A DNA stretch of 64,000 nt from Saccharospirillum mangrovi (lineage in GTDB: Bacteria; Pseudomonadota; Gammaproteobacteria; Pseudomonadales; Natronospirillaceae): assembly GCF_003367315.1 (NCBI RefSeq), contig NZ_CP031415.1:1486001-1550000 (forward strand), written 5' to 3'. Below, piece by piece: positions 44,525 through 54,062 of this stretch. How positions within the stretch are numbered: the stretch's first letter is position 1; each line of letters begins with the position of its first letter. A program made the position numbers and the translations under genes. The notes below the pieces were generated by a model. That model searched no databases. It was not told where the DNA came from and was given only the letters and a program-made list of their open reading frames with translations.

Positions 44525-45364
44525 ATGGCGAGTGAACGATTTGGCGGAACCGAGCGGTTGTACGGTCGCGACCAGACGGCCGCCTTGCAACGCAGCCACG
44601 TGGTGGTGATCGGCCTGGGTGGCGTTGGCAGTTGGGCGGCGGAAGCGCTGGCGCGCACCGCCGTCGGGCAACTGACATTGATTGATCTGGACGATCTCTG
44701 TGTCTCCAACACCAACCGTCAATTGCACGCGCTGGAAGGCAACGTCGGCCGCATGAAAGTGGACGTCATGGCCGAGCGCCTGCGTGCCATCAACCCCGAC
44801 ATCCAGGTCAACGCCATCACCGATTTTCTGACGCCCGATAACCTGACCACCTATCTCGACCCGGCACCAGACGCCGTGCTGGATGCCATCGACAGCGTGC
44901 GCGTGAAAGCAGCTTTGATTCACTACTGCAAACGTCAGCGCATTCCGCTGGTCACCACCGGCGGTGCCGGCGGTCAAATTGATCCGCTGAAAATTCAGGT
45001 CGACGATCTCAGCCGCACCACTCAAGACCCGCTGGCGGCGCGCACACGAAATTTGCTGCGCCGCGAGTACGGTTTCAGCCGCAACGCCAAACGCAAGTTC
45101 GGCGTGGAGTGCGTCTATTCAACCGAACAACTGCGTTACCCCCAGGCCGACGGCGACGTCTGCGCCGCCAAACCGGCACCGGGCGACAGTGTACGGCTCG
45201 ACTGCGCCACGGGTTTCGGCGCGTCCATGATGGTGACCGCAAGTTTCGGCATGGTGGCGGCGAGCCGCATGGTTGATCGGCTGTTGCGGGTTGCGGCGCA
45301 AGCAGAACCGACGGCAGGCGATCAGACTGAACAAAAGGTGAACCCCGTCTCGACCGCTGGCTGA
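44525..45364 (+). CDS. tcdA: tRNA threonylcarbamoyladenosine dehydratase TcdA (CsdL)
   Basis: ATP-dependent cyclisation of t6A37 to ct6A37. 279 residues of the ThiF/E1 superfamily: GRDQTAALQRSHVVVIGLGGVGSW, DLDDLCVSNTNRQLHAL, GGAGGQIDPLKIQVDDLSRT and a C-terminal Arg-rich RRLEYGFSRNAKRKFGVECVYS-like segment (RREYGFSRNAKRKFGVE). ATG 44525 is preceded by a weak GGGTGGCAACG. The upstream frame to 44420 passes through the promoter. Confidence 0.96.
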   Translation: MASERFGGTERLYGRDQTAALQRSHVVVIGLGGVGSWAAEALARTAVGQLTLIDLDDLCVSNTNRQLHALEGNVGRMKVDVMAERLRAINPDIQVNAITDFLTPDNLTTYLDPAPDAVLDAIDSVRVKAALIHYCKRQRIPLVTTGGAGGQIDPLKIQVDDLSRTTQDPLAARTRNLLRREYGFSRNAKRKFGVECVYSTEQLRYPQADGDVCAAKPAPGDSVRLDCATGFGASMMVTASFGMVAASRMVDRLLRVAAQAEPTAGDQTEQKVNPVSTAG

Positions 45365-45435
45365 CGTTCACCCAGGGTCGGGATACACTGCGCAGCGAAC
45401 GTCGACTGCCGTTTTTTTAGCCCTGAGGCCTACCC

Positions 45436-45939
45436 ATGTTGACCCTATTTTTGAAGTTACTGCGTACGCTGAATTCCGAAGCCGGCCCCTGGCAAATTTC
45501 CTTTGCGGCGGGCCTCGCGTTGATCATTGGTCTGACGCCAGTGATGTCGTTGCACAACGTGCTGATCCTGCTGTTTGCCTTTGTGTTTCGCGTCAATCTG
45601 GCGACCTTTTTTGCACTCTGGGCGATCTTTTCCGGCTTCGCCTATTTGCTCGACCCATTGTTCGACCGGCTCGGCTATCAATGGTTGATGGCGCCGGGTA
45701 TGGCCGATTTCTGGACCGGCCTCTACCAAAACGATTTCTGGCAACTGACGCGCTTTAACCACACCGTCACCCTGGGCAGCCTGGCCGTATCGCTGGTGCT
45801 GTTTGTGCCGGTGGTGTTGCTGTTCCGCTACAGCGTGGTGGGCTATCGCGCCAAAGTGATGCCGACGCTGGAACGCATCAAGATCGTGCAAGCGCTGAAA
45901 GCCAGCAAACTCTATGACCTCTATCAGAAATTGCCGTAA
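45436..45939 (+). CDS. TIGR03546 family membrane protein
   Basis: 167 residues, membrane protein with helices at about 20-40, 43-62, 65-80 and 120-145. The N-terminus NSEAGPWQISFAAGLALIIGLTPVMSLHN and the overall layout match TIGR03546, which is nearly always followed by TIGR03545, as here (12-base gap). No function is known. The family is found mainly in marine gammaproteobacteria. ATG 45436 follows a GAGG. Confidence 0.88.
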   Translation: MLTLFLKLLRTLNSEAGPWQISFAAGLALIIGLTPVMSLHNVLILLFAFVFRVNLATFFALWAIFSGFAYLLDPLFDRLGYQWLMAPGMADFWTGLYQNDFWQLTRFNHTVTLGSLAVSLVLFVPVVLLFRYSVVGYRAKVMPTLERIKIVQALKASKLYDLYQKLP

Positions 45940-45951
45940 GGAGCCGCACAG

Positions 45952-47892
45952 ATGAAAGCCATTCGTTGGAGCGGTTTAATCGGTTTTGTTGTCGTCCTGG
46001 CGCTGTTACTGGTGATCGGGTTTTTCTTCATCGACAACTGGGTCAAGGCCGGCATCGAAGCCGGTGGCACGCGCATTAACGGCGCCGAAGTGAATGTCGG
46101 CGATGTTGATCTGACGTTCAGCCCAATCGGTTTCAAGCTGGAAGACCTGCGCATTACCGATGTCAAAGAACCAACCAAAAACCTGTTTGAACTCGACGAA
46201 GCGCGCGTGCAATTGCGTCTGGCGCCGTTGTTTTTTGGTCGCGTCAATATCGAAGCCATGATTGTCGATGGCATGCGTTCGGGCACCGAACGGCGTCGGC
46301 CCGGTCGCGTGCTGAACGTTGAATCGCAAAGCGGTTCGGCACTAGCGCCAGCACCGACAAGCCCAACCGCCAGTTCGGACCAAACCCCGGCATCGTCAGG
46401 CAGCGCAACTGCAACGCCCGCGGCATCCAGTCAACCAGCAACTGCGCCCGCAGCCAGTGGCAATCAAAACGCTGCGCCTGCAACAGCCGAGGCCGAAGCC
46501 GAAGCGGAGCAAAGCGACAAAGCAACGTTGCCAGTACCGGCCGAAGTTGCCTTGGCGAACATGACGGCCACCCGAACCGCAGTGGCACAGGCCGACGAAC
46601 AGATGCGGGCGGCGTCCGACAACGTTGGTCAGGCGCTCGATGATTTACCCAACGACGCCACTCTGGCTGAGTACGATCGCCGTCTGGATGCGTTGGCAAA
46701 CCGTCGCCTCGACAGCCTCGATGCGGTGCGCAGCAGCCTGAACGATCTGAACGAAATCGGCGATCAAGTCGGTCGCGACCAACGCAGCGTCGCCAATGCG
46801 CGCCAGGCTGCAAGCGATGCGGTGAACACCGCCGAAGCCGCGATGCGCAACATCACCGCCGCACCGGGCGAAGACTGGAACGCGTTGCGCGAGAAATATC
46901 CGCTCAACGCTGCCACCGCCACCAAGCTGGGCCGGCTGTTGTTGGGCGACGAGATTTTCGATCAGGTTGATCAGTTGCAAGACTGGTATCAGCAAATCTC
47001 GCCCTGGCTGGCGCGTCTGGCACCGGAAGGCAACGACGACGGTCCGCAACGGCTCGACGGCCGTTACGTGCGTTTCCCGCACCCCAACCCCAGCCCGAAT
47101 TTCCTGCTGCGTGAAGCCCGCATTGGCTTCGAAGCCGACGGCCAGCCGTGGCGCATTGAACTGACCGACGTCACCGGCCAGCAACGCCTGATCGGCCGGC
47201 CAGTGCAGTTATTAATCATCAAAGGCGAGGACGACAACCCGCGCCTGCGCGTCAACGGCACACTGGATCGTCGCGGCGAAGAGGTGCACGACCATTTCGA
47301 ACTGTTCGGCCGCAACCTGGGATTGGCTGACCGCCAGTTGGCCGTTTCTGATGCGCAATTGAATTGGGCGCCGGGCCGTACCGATCTGGTCGGCACCGTC
47401 GATGTGGTCGATGGCAAATTGGACGGCGACATCGGTCTGGATTTCAGCGGCAGCGAGTTCCAGGCCGGTGGCAGCAACCGCACCGCTTCGTTGTTGAATC
47501 AGGCGTTGAACAGCGTGTCCGATTTTGAGCTGGGCATTGATGTCGCTGGTACCGTGCGTCGCCCGGCGTTGTCGTTGACCTCGAATCTCGACAACCAATT
47601 GAACCAGGCATTAAGCCGCGTAGTGCGCGAAGAATACGAGCGCTGGCTGGCCCAAACCCGCGCCAGCATCGACGCCGAAGCGGCCGATTTGCGCGCACCG
47701 CTGGACGAGCGCCTGGCGCAAGTCAAAGCCGAACGTGACCGCGTGCAGGCCAAGGCCGATGAATTCCAGCGCGAAGTGGCCGATCGGCTGGACAGCGAAC
47801 GCAGCCGGTTACAACGGCGCCAGCGCGAGTTGGAATCACGCGCGGAAGACGCCATCAAAGACCAAATCAAGAAACTCGATCTGCCGTTCTGA
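45952..47892 (+). CDS. TIGR03545 family protein (AsmA-like envelope protein)
   Basis: 646 residues: one N-terminal helix (SGLIGFVVVLALLLVIGFFF), then a large periplasmic part. VNVGDVDLTFSPIGFKLEDLRI and the repeated pattern of paired strands resemble the AsmA/TamB chorein-like grooves. Residues about 125-190 are an Ala/Thr/Pro-rich low-complexity stretch (TPAASSQPATAPAAS), followed by coiled-coil segments (about 200-300 and 560-640). It lies 12 bases after the TIGR03546 gene, so the pair is a conserved two-gene system. Lipid transport is a guess from the AsmA-like fold. Confidence 0.85.
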   Translation: MKAIRWSGLIGFVVVLALLLVIGFFFIDNWVKAGIEAGGTRINGAEVNVGDVDLTFSPIGFKLEDLRITDVKEPTKNLFELDEARVQLRLAPLFFGRVNIEAMIVDGMRSGTERRRPGRVLNVESQSGSALAPAPTSPTASSDQTPASSGSATATPAASSQPATAPAASGNQNAAPATAEAEAEAEQSDKATLPVPAEVALANMTATRTAVAQADEQMRAASDNVGQALDDLPNDATLAEYDRRLDALANRRLDSLDAVRSSLNDLNEIGDQVGRDQRSVANARQAASDAVNTAEAAMRNITAAPGEDWNALREKYPLNAATATKLGRLLLGDEIFDQVDQLQDWYQQISPWLARLAPEGNDDGPQRLDGRYVRFPHPNPSPNFLLREARIGFEADGQPWRIELTDVTGQQRLIGRPVQLLIIKGEDDNPRLRVNGTLDRRGEEVHDHFELFGRNLGLADRQLAVSDAQLNWAPGRTDLVGTVDVVDGKLDGDIGLDFSGSEFQAGGSNRTASLLNQALNSVSDFELGIDVAGTVRRPALSLTSNLDNQLNQALSRVVREEYERWLAQTRASIDAEAADLRAPLDERLAQVKAERDRVQAKADEFQREVADRLDSERSRLQRRQRELESRAEDAIKDQIKKLDLPF

Positions 47893-47947
47893 TGAGCGGC
47901 CGGTCCATAACCCGGTGGCGAGTGCCACCTGTGAGAAAGCCCTCGTC

Positions 47948-48763
47948 ATGCAGATAGATCTGGTTTTGGAAGTGGAAGACAGCGATCCGTTGATCGCCAT
48001 CGATTTTCTGGTCGACAACATTGAGCTGTCCAAGTCCAAGCTCAAAGACATGATGAACAAAGGCGCGGTCTGGCACGTCGACGGCAAGAAAGGCAAACGC
48101 CGTCGGCTGCGCCGGGCGATGAGCGATATCGCTGCCGGCGACCGTCTGGAAGTCTTTTACGACGAAGAACTGCTGGCGATCAAACCACCGCTGCCGCGCC
48201 TGGTCGCCGACGAAACGCATTATTCAGTCTGGGACAAACCCCCCGGTGTGCTCAGCCAGGGCACCGACTGGGGCGACCACGCCGCGTTGCCGCGTCTGGT
48301 GGAGTTGTATTTCACCCCGCGCCGCGAAGTCTTTCTGATCCACCGGCTCGACCGCGAAGCCTCCGGCTTGATGATATTGGCGCACAGCCGCAAGGCAGCA
48401 GCGCAGTTGTCGGAACTCTTTGCCTCGGGCGATGCGGTAACCAAGCGCTACCGCGTTGAGGTGTTGGGCGACACCAAAGACGAAGGCGTTATCAACGCCG
48501 AGATCGAAGGCAAGAAAGCGCTGACGCGTTACCAGAAAGTGAAGTATGAAGCGGAACCCAACCGCTCGACGTTGGACGTCTGGATTGAGACCGGGCGCAA
48601 ACATCAGATCCGCCGCCACTTCGATGGCATCGGCCATCCGGTCATCGGCGACCCCCGTTACGGCGAAGGCAATAAAAGCAACGAAGGCATGAAACTCAAA
48701 GCGGTTGAAATGTCGTTTGACTGCCCAATAACTTCCAAACGCCAACGGTTTTCGCTGCTCTGA
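47948..48763 (+). CDS. RluA-family pseudouridine synthase
   Basis: 271 residues: an N-terminal S4-like segment (VDNIELSKSKLKDMMNKGAVW) and the RluA catalytic domain with HRLDREASGLMILAHS (catalytic Asp), then RYRVEVLG and TGRKHQIRRHFDGIGHPVIGD. Target RNA site cannot be told from sequence. ATG 47948 (MQIDLVLEVED) is chosen over earlier in-frame starts that overlap the previous gene. Confidence 0.93.
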   Translation: MQIDLVLEVEDSDPLIAIDFLVDNIELSKSKLKDMMNKGAVWHVDGKKGKRRRLRRAMSDIAAGDRLEVFYDEELLAIKPPLPRLVADETHYSVWDKPPGVLSQGTDWGDHAALPRLVELYFTPRREVFLIHRLDREASGLMILAHSRKAAAQLSELFASGDAVTKRYRVEVLGDTKDEGVINAEIEGKKALTRYQKVKYEAEPNRSTLDVWIETGRKHQIRRHFDGIGHPVIGDPRYGEGNKSNEGMKLKAVEMSFDCPITSKRQRFSLL

Positions 48764-48868
48764 GTTTTTGTCATTTGCAGCAGCGTTCAGCGCGTGATTC
48801 GCACGGCGAGCGCGCGCTATACTCGGACCGTTTGTCCCTCTCATCGCTTGAAAAGGAAGCCTGCCTCC

Positions 48869-50059
48869 ATGTTTGAACGCGTCAGCGCCGCCCCAGCCGA
48901 TCCCATTCTCGGTCTGAACGAAGCCTTTGCTGCCGACAACCGGCCCAACAAGGTCAACCTCGGCGTCGGTGTTTTTATGAACGACGACGGCGTGACGCCC
49001 ATTCTGGATACGGTCAAACAAGCCGAGACACGGCTGGTGAAAGAAGAAATCACCAAAAGCTATCTGGCGATTTCCGGCGACCGGGAATACGGCCGTCAGG
49101 TTCAGGCGTTGCTGTTTGGTAACGACAGTGCCGTCGTCGCGGCCAACCGCGCGCGCACCGCTCAAACACCGGGCGGCACTGGCGCGTTGCGACTGGCTGC
49201 GGATTTCATGCACACCCAGTTGGGCGTCAACACCATTCACGTCAGCGACCCGACCTGGGCCAACCACGGCAACATCTTCACCAGCGCGGGTTTGACGGTC
49301 GCGAATTATCGTTACTACGACGCCAAAAACTACCGCCTGGATTTCGACGGCATGCTGGCCGATCTGGCAAAAGTACCGGCCGGCGATGCCGTGATGTTGC
49401 ACGGCTGCTGCCATAACCCGACAGGCGTCGATCCGAGCCCGGAACAATGGCAACAACTGGCCGATGTGGCCGCTGAACGCGGCTTTGTCGTGCTGTTCGA
49501 TTTCGCTTATCAGGGCTTTGCCAAAGGCATGGACGAAGACGCCGCCGGTTTGCGCGCCTTCGCCGAAAAAGTGCCGGAATTGCTGGTGGCTTCGTCGTTC
49601 TCGAAAAACTTCGGTTTGTACAACGAACGCGTTGGTGCCATGACTTTGGTGGCAACCAACGCCGACACCGCCGAAGCCGCCTTCAGCCAGGTGAAAACAC
49701 TGGCGCGTGGCAACTATTCCAACCCGCCGGCGCACGGTGCCAAAGTCGTTGCGACGATTCTGACCGACGACACATTACACGCCGCCTGGATTGAAGAAGT
49801 GGCCGCCATGCGCAACCACATTCAGCAATTGCGTGACCTGATGGTGAACAAACTGGCCGAACGTGGCGCCGCGCGCGATTTCAGTTTTATCGGTCGCCAG
49901 AACGGCATGTTCTCGTTCACCGGCCTGACGCCGGAACAGGTGAAAACGCTGAAAGAAGACTACGGTCTGTACATGGTGGGCAGCGGCCGCATCAACGTGG
50001 CCGGCATGTCGCGCTCCAACATCGATGCGGTGTGCGACGCCATCGTCGCAGTGCTTTAA
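48869..50059 (+). CDS. tyrB: Aromatic/aspartate aminotransferase (TyrB/PhhC-like)
   Basis: 396 residues, class I aminotransferase fold type I. Conserved blocks: NKVNLGVGVFMNDDG, QTPGGTGALRLAADF, SDPTWANHGNIF, CCHNPTGVDPSPEQW and PLP Lys in SSFSKNFGLYNERVGAM. Aspartate and aromatic aminotransferases are hard to separate by sequence; with PhhR in the same window a role in Phe/Tyr breakdown is likely. ATG 48869; the longer frame begins within the promoter region. No TyrR box was recognised upstream. Confidence 0.9.
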   Translation: MFERVSAAPADPILGLNEAFAADNRPNKVNLGVGVFMNDDGVTPILDTVKQAETRLVKEEITKSYLAISGDREYGRQVQALLFGNDSAVVAANRARTAQTPGGTGALRLAADFMHTQLGVNTIHVSDPTWANHGNIFTSAGLTVANYRYYDAKNYRLDFDGMLADLAKVPAGDAVMLHGCCHNPTGVDPSPEQWQQLADVAAERGFVVLFDFAYQGFAKGMDEDAAGLRAFAEKVPELLVASSFSKNFGLYNERVGAMTLVATNADTAEAAFSQVKTLARGNYSNPPAHGAKVVATILTDDTLHAAWIEEVAAMRNHIQQLRDLMVNKLAERGAARDFSFIGRQNGMFSFTGLTPEQVKTLKEDYGLYMVGSGRINVAGMSRSNIDAVCDAIVAVL

Positions 50060-50069
50060 ACGTCTTTAC

Positions 50070-50092
50070 CGGCCGGTCGTTCTGACCGGCCG
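50070..50092 (+). terminator. Hairpin after the aminotransferase gene
   Basis: CGGCCGGTC-gttct-GACCGGCCG, perfect stem followed by TCTTGT only, so termination is moderate. Confidence 0.5.
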
Positions 50093-50146
50093 TCTTGTAC
50101 TTATAGAAAATTAGTGACAGAAAATTAGTTGCAGGAATCGACCGAC

Positions 50147-52174
50147 ATGAAGCCGTTCAAGGTGCATTCCAAATATCAGCCCTCGGGTGACCAGCCCAAA
50201 GCCATCGAACAGCTGGTGAAGGGGTTGGAAGCGGGCCTGACGGCGCAAACTCTGCTGGGTGTGACCGGCTCCGGCAAGACCTACACCATGGCGAAAGTCA
50301 TCGAGGCGGCGCAGCGACCGACCATTGTCATGGCGCACAACAAAACGCTGGCGGCGCAGTTGTATTCTGAATTCCGCGAATTCCTGCCCGACAACGCCGT
50401 CGAATATTTCGTCTCCTATTACGACTACTACCAGCCCGAAGCTTACGTGCCGTCATCCGACACCTTCATCGATAAAGATTCGTCGGTAAACGAACACATC
50501 GAACAGATGCGGCTGTCGGCGACCAAGGCACTGTTGGAACGGCGCGATACGTTGATCGTGGCAACGGTGTCGGCGATTTACGGTTTGGGTTCGCCCGAGT
50601 CGTATTTGAAAATGATGCTGCATCTGAAAAAAGGCGATGCAGTCGATCAACGCTTTATCCTGCGCCGATTAGCCGAGCTGCAATACAAACGCAACGACGT
50701 TGATTTTGGTCGCGGTACGTATCGCGTGCGTGGCGACATCATCGATGTGTTCCCGGCCGAATCCGAACTGGAAGCGGTGCGCATTGAATTGTTCGATGAA
50801 GAAGTCGAACAACTGAGTGTATTCGATCCGTTGACCGGCGAAATTCTCGACAAGTTAACGCGCACAACAATCTACCCGAAAACGCATTACGTGACGCCGC
50901 GCGAAACCATCGTCAAAGCCATCGACCAGATCGAAACCGAATTGGGCGAACGGCTGAAAATTCTGGAAAACGACAACCGTCTGGTTGAAGCGCAACGTCT
51001 GGAACAGCGCACCAAATACGATTTGGAAATGATGCGCGAACTGGGTTACTGCACCGGCATCGAAAACTATTCGCGGTTTTTGTCCGGCCGTGACGCCGGC
51101 CAGCCACCGCCGACGCTGTACGAATATTTGCCCGACGATGCGTTGATGTTTATCGATGAAAGCCACGTCTCCATTCCGCAAATTGGTGCCATGTACAAAG
51201 GCGACCGGTCGCGCAAGGAAACGCTGGTGGAATACGGTTTCCGTTTGCCATCGGCGCTCGATAACCGACCGCTGAAATTTGAAGAATGGGAGCGCCTGGC
51301 GCCGCAGGCCATCTATGTGTCGGCAACGCCGGCTGACTACGAAGCCAGGCACAGTCAGCAAACGGTGGAACAGGTGGTACGTCCGACGGGTCTGGTCGAT
51401 CCGTTGGTCGAAGTGCGACCGGCCTCGACCCAGGTCGACGATTTGCTGGCGGAAATTCATCAGCGCATTGATCTGGGCGAACGCACTCTGGTCACAACGC
51501 TGACCAAACGCATGGCTGAAGACTTAACCGATTACCTGGCCGAAAACGGCATCAAGGTGCGTTATCTGCATTCGGATATCGATACCGTCGAACGCGTTGA
51601 AATTATTCGCGATCTGCGTCTGGGTGAATTCGATGTGCTGGTTGGCATCAACCTGTTGCGTGAAGGTTTGGACATGCCGGAAGTGTCGCTGGTGGCAATT
51701 CTCGATGCCGACAAAGAAGGCTTCCTGCGCAGCGAGCGTTCACTGATTCAGACCATCGGTCGCGCGGCGCGTAACCTCAACGGCAAGGCCATTCTGTACG
51801 GCGACCGCATCACCGGTTCAATGCAACGCGCCATCGAAGAAACTGAACGCCGCCGGGAAAAACAAATTGCCCACAACGCGGCGAACGGCATTACGCCGCA
51901 GGCGCTGCAAAAAGACGTGCAGGATATTCTCGAAGGCGCGCTCACACCGGGCGCACCGGGTCGCAAAGGCAAGATGGCCAGCCGCCGTCAGAAAGTCGAA
52001 CGCATCAACGCCGAAGAGAAGAGTTACGCCACCATGTCGCCGGCTGAATTGTCGAAAGAAATTGTTCGACTGGAAGACGCCATGCACCGCGCCGCCAAAG
52101 ACATGGCGTTCGAAAAAGCTGCTGCGCTGCGCGATGAAATGATTGAAGCCAAGAGTCTACTGAAAGTGGTTTAA
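50147..52174 (+). CDS. uvrB: UvrABC system protein B
   Basis: DNA damage recognition and verification subunit of excision repair. 675 residues: Walker [23 protein letters not shown] (beta-hairpin), DEAD-like MFIDESHVS, helicase motifs [18 protein letters not shown] and QTIGRAARN, and the C-terminal UVR motif ([24 protein letters not shown]) that binds UvrC. ATG 50147 ([17 protein letters not shown]) matches homologues. No LexA box (CTGT-N8-ACAG) was seen upstream. Two AGAAAATTAG copies lie in the leader. Confidence 0.97.
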   Translation: MKPFKVHSKYQPSGDQPKAIEQLVKGLEAGLTAQTLLGVTGSGKTYTMAKVIEAAQRPTIVMAHNKTLAAQLYSEFREFLPDNAVEYFVSYYDYYQPEAYVPSSDTFIDKDSSVNEHIEQMRLSATKALLERRDTLIVATVSAIYGLGSPESYLKMMLHLKKGDAVDQRFILRRLAELQYKRNDVDFGRGTYRVRGDIIDVFPAESELEAVRIELFDEEVEQLSVFDPLTGEILDKLTRTTIYPKTHYVTPRETIVKAIDQIETELGERLKILENDNRLVEAQRLEQRTKYDLEMMRELGYCTGIENYSRFLSGRDAGQPPPTLYEYLPDDALMFIDESHVSIPQIGAMYKGDRSRKETLVEYGFRLPSALDNRPLKFEEWERLAPQAIYVSATPADYEARHSQQTVEQVVRPTGLVDPLVEVRPASTQVDDLLAEIHQRIDLGERTLVTTLTKRMAEDLTDYLAENGIKVRYLHSDIDTVERVEIIRDLRLGEFDVLVGINLLREGLDMPEVSLVAILDADKEGFLRSERSLIQTIGRAARNLNGKAILYGDRITGSMQRAIEETERRREKQIAHNAANGITPQALQKDVQDILEGALTPGAPGRKGKMASRRQKVERINAEEKSYATMSPAELSKEIVRLEDAMHRAAKDMAFEKAAALRDEMIEAKSLLKVV

Positions 52175-52211
52175 CTCTTAAAAAATTTAACTCCTAAAAA
52201 GGAATGGCCGC

Positions 52212-52616
52212 ATGACACCGGAAGTCACCGCAAAATTCGCCAGTTACCCCAAGCCGGCCGCGTCGCGATTGAAACAATTGCGCGACATCATTCATCAGAT
52301 AGCAGCCGAACAGTCACTGGGCGATGTCACCGAATCGCTGAAATGGAACGAACCCAGCTACAGCGTGAAAGGTGGCAGCCCGGTACGTTTCGACTGGAAA
52401 GCCAAACACCCGGAACAGATTGCTCTGTATTTCATTTGCACCACATCATTGGTGGGAACCTTCCGCGAATTGTACCGCCAGGAACTCGATTTTGAGGGCC
52501 AGCGCGCCATCGTCTTATCGCTCGATCAACCCCTGCCAGAAGCGCCGTTACGCCATTGCATTGAACTGGCGTTGCGCTACCAACAACTCAAACATCTGCC
52601 GTTATTAGGCGCTTGA
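52212..52616 (+). CDS. DUF1801 domain protein
   Basis: 134 residues of the YdhG/DUF1801 fold: LKQLRDIIHQIAAEQ, VTESLKWNEPSYSVKGGSPVRFDW and IALYFICTTSLVGTFRELYR. Function unknown for the family. ATG 52212 follows AAAAAGGAATGG. Confidence 0.88.
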   Translation: MTPEVTAKFASYPKPAASRLKQLRDIIHQIAAEQSLGDVTESLKWNEPSYSVKGGSPVRFDWKAKHPEQIALYFICTTSLVGTFRELYRQELDFEGQRAIVLSLDQPLPEAPLRHCIELALRYQQLKHLPLLGA

Positions 52617-52694
52617 TGCCGGCACTTGGGTGTCGGTTGTGTCCGCTTCGTCGCTAAAGCCTCAGCTCGTTCAGCCGATTAAGGTTGAGATGGG

Positions 52695-54014
52695 GTGAAT
52701 TTTGCCTGGGACTGGGACGGTCGGATGGTATCGATCAACAACCGCTTTGATGGATTGGCTGCCAAGTTGGATTTCGACCGGCTCAGCAGCACGCGTCCAC
52801 CGAAGCAATCCGCAGACGACAGCAGCGTTAACCGACGCACACACGGCACTAATTTCAGTGTGGAGATGACGCTAGAGTCGGGCACCAAGGTGGCGTTCAG
52901 TGTGCGCCAGGGCGTAGGCGGCCAGATTTCTGACCTCACGCTTTATGCGTCACAACCGCTGACCGATCAGGAAAAAGCCGTTTTCGAAGCCATGGTGTTG
53001 GGCCTGGCGCAGGGTATTGATCAATTGTTCAGTGGCCGTGCCGGTGGCAAAACGGATTTGTTTCAGTCGATTGCCGACGCGCCGGTGGACGATCTGGAAA
53101 TCACTGCATCGCATCGGCTCGGCGCCTTGTCGCAATCGCTCACTTTGGAACAGGACGAGCGCCGCTCCGGTGAAACCCGGCTGCAATCGGACTGGCAACA
53201 GAACGATATGGAGGCGGGTATCAGCGACCGCCACGGCTTCGACATTCTCAAAAAGCCGGGCGCGGTGGCTCAGGCTTACGGTCAGGTCGATACTGGTTGG
53301 CTGGAACAGAAACTGGCTGCCGCGACGGCGGTGCTCGGGGTCACTCGCAACTTGGCCGGCGGTCTGCAAAGCGATGCGTTGAGCAGCTATTACGGGTCGG
53401 GTCTGAACGCGCTGTTGCAGGCGGCAAACGATGGCAGCCGGGCGTTGCAGGACATCGGCGCGAGTGCCGACCAGGCGCGGCACGTTGTCAGCCACACCCT
53501 GAATGCGTTGAGCCAACATGCCATGGCGAGAGGCGGCGACGAACGCGGTGGCATCCAGGCAACACCGGATTTTGACGGCACCTTCACCTCGAACCGCACC
53601 CAGGGTTTCCGTGAGACCGGACCGGGCACTTACAACTTCGACCTCTCCTTGGCGCAAAAAAGCCACGCCTCTTACAATGCAGAGAAAGACGCGCAATACA
53701 TCAGCCAGCGCCGCGAATTGTCGTTGAGCTATCGCACCGATACCGAACAGGAAAGTTTGTCGCTGAGCTGGACCAGTGAAGAACGGCAGCGCTACACCCT
53801 GGTCGATGGTCAGATGGAAAGCAGCGAAAACCGTCGGCAGGAAACGCTTCAATGGCTCATTGAAGGCATTCGCGGTAGGGCGAATGGCTACCAGCGATTG
53901 ATCGAACGCTACAACGTGGACTACAGCCAAGAAGGTGAAAGCCGAGGCTTTGCCGACCTCGGCAACGATGGCCGTTACAGCAGTGCCCAGAAGAAAGTGA
54001 ATTATCAGGTGTGA
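52695..54014 (+). CDS. Unrecognised protein, 439 aa
   Basis: No family recognised. No signal peptide or clear membrane helix. The sequence is soluble and Gln/Ser/Arg-rich, with a helical middle (LEQKLAAATAVLGVTRNLAGG; TLNALSQHAMARG) and a C-terminal part of alternating polar residues (YNFDLSLAQKSHASYNAEKD, LSLSYRTDTEQESLSLSW), perhaps beta-rich. The start may be GTG 52695 or ATG 52725; neither ribosome site is strong (AAGG before GTG). It stands alone between the DUF1801 gene and a convergent lipoprotein gene. I cannot suggest a function. Confidence 0.6.
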   Translation: MNFAWDWDGRMVSINNRFDGLAAKLDFDRLSSTRPPKQSADDSSVNRRTHGTNFSVEMTLESGTKVAFSVRQGVGGQISDLTLYASQPLTDQEKAVFEAMVLGLAQGIDQLFSGRAGGKTDLFQSIADAPVDDLEITASHRLGALSQSLTLEQDERRSGETRLQSDWQQNDMEAGISDRHGFDILKKPGAVAQAYGQVDTGWLEQKLAAATAVLGVTRNLAGGLQSDALSSYYGSGLNALLQAANDGSRALQDIGASADQARHVVSHTLNALSQHAMARGGDERGGIQATPDFDGTFTSNRTQGFRETGPGTYNFDLSLAQKSHASYNAEKDAQYISQRRELSLSYRTDTEQESLSLSWTSEERQRYTLVDGQMESSENRRQETLQWLIEGIRGRANGYQRLIERYNVDYSQEGESRGFADLGNDGRYSSAQKKVNYQV

Positions 54015-54062
54015 GGCTCAGGCCGCACGTCGATCTTTCAATGACGCCTCAATAACGTTCCT

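Noticed and set aside
50060-50146. LexA (SOS) box upstream of uvrB
   Set aside because: No CTGT-N8-ACAG or close variant found; only AGAAAATTAG direct repeats.
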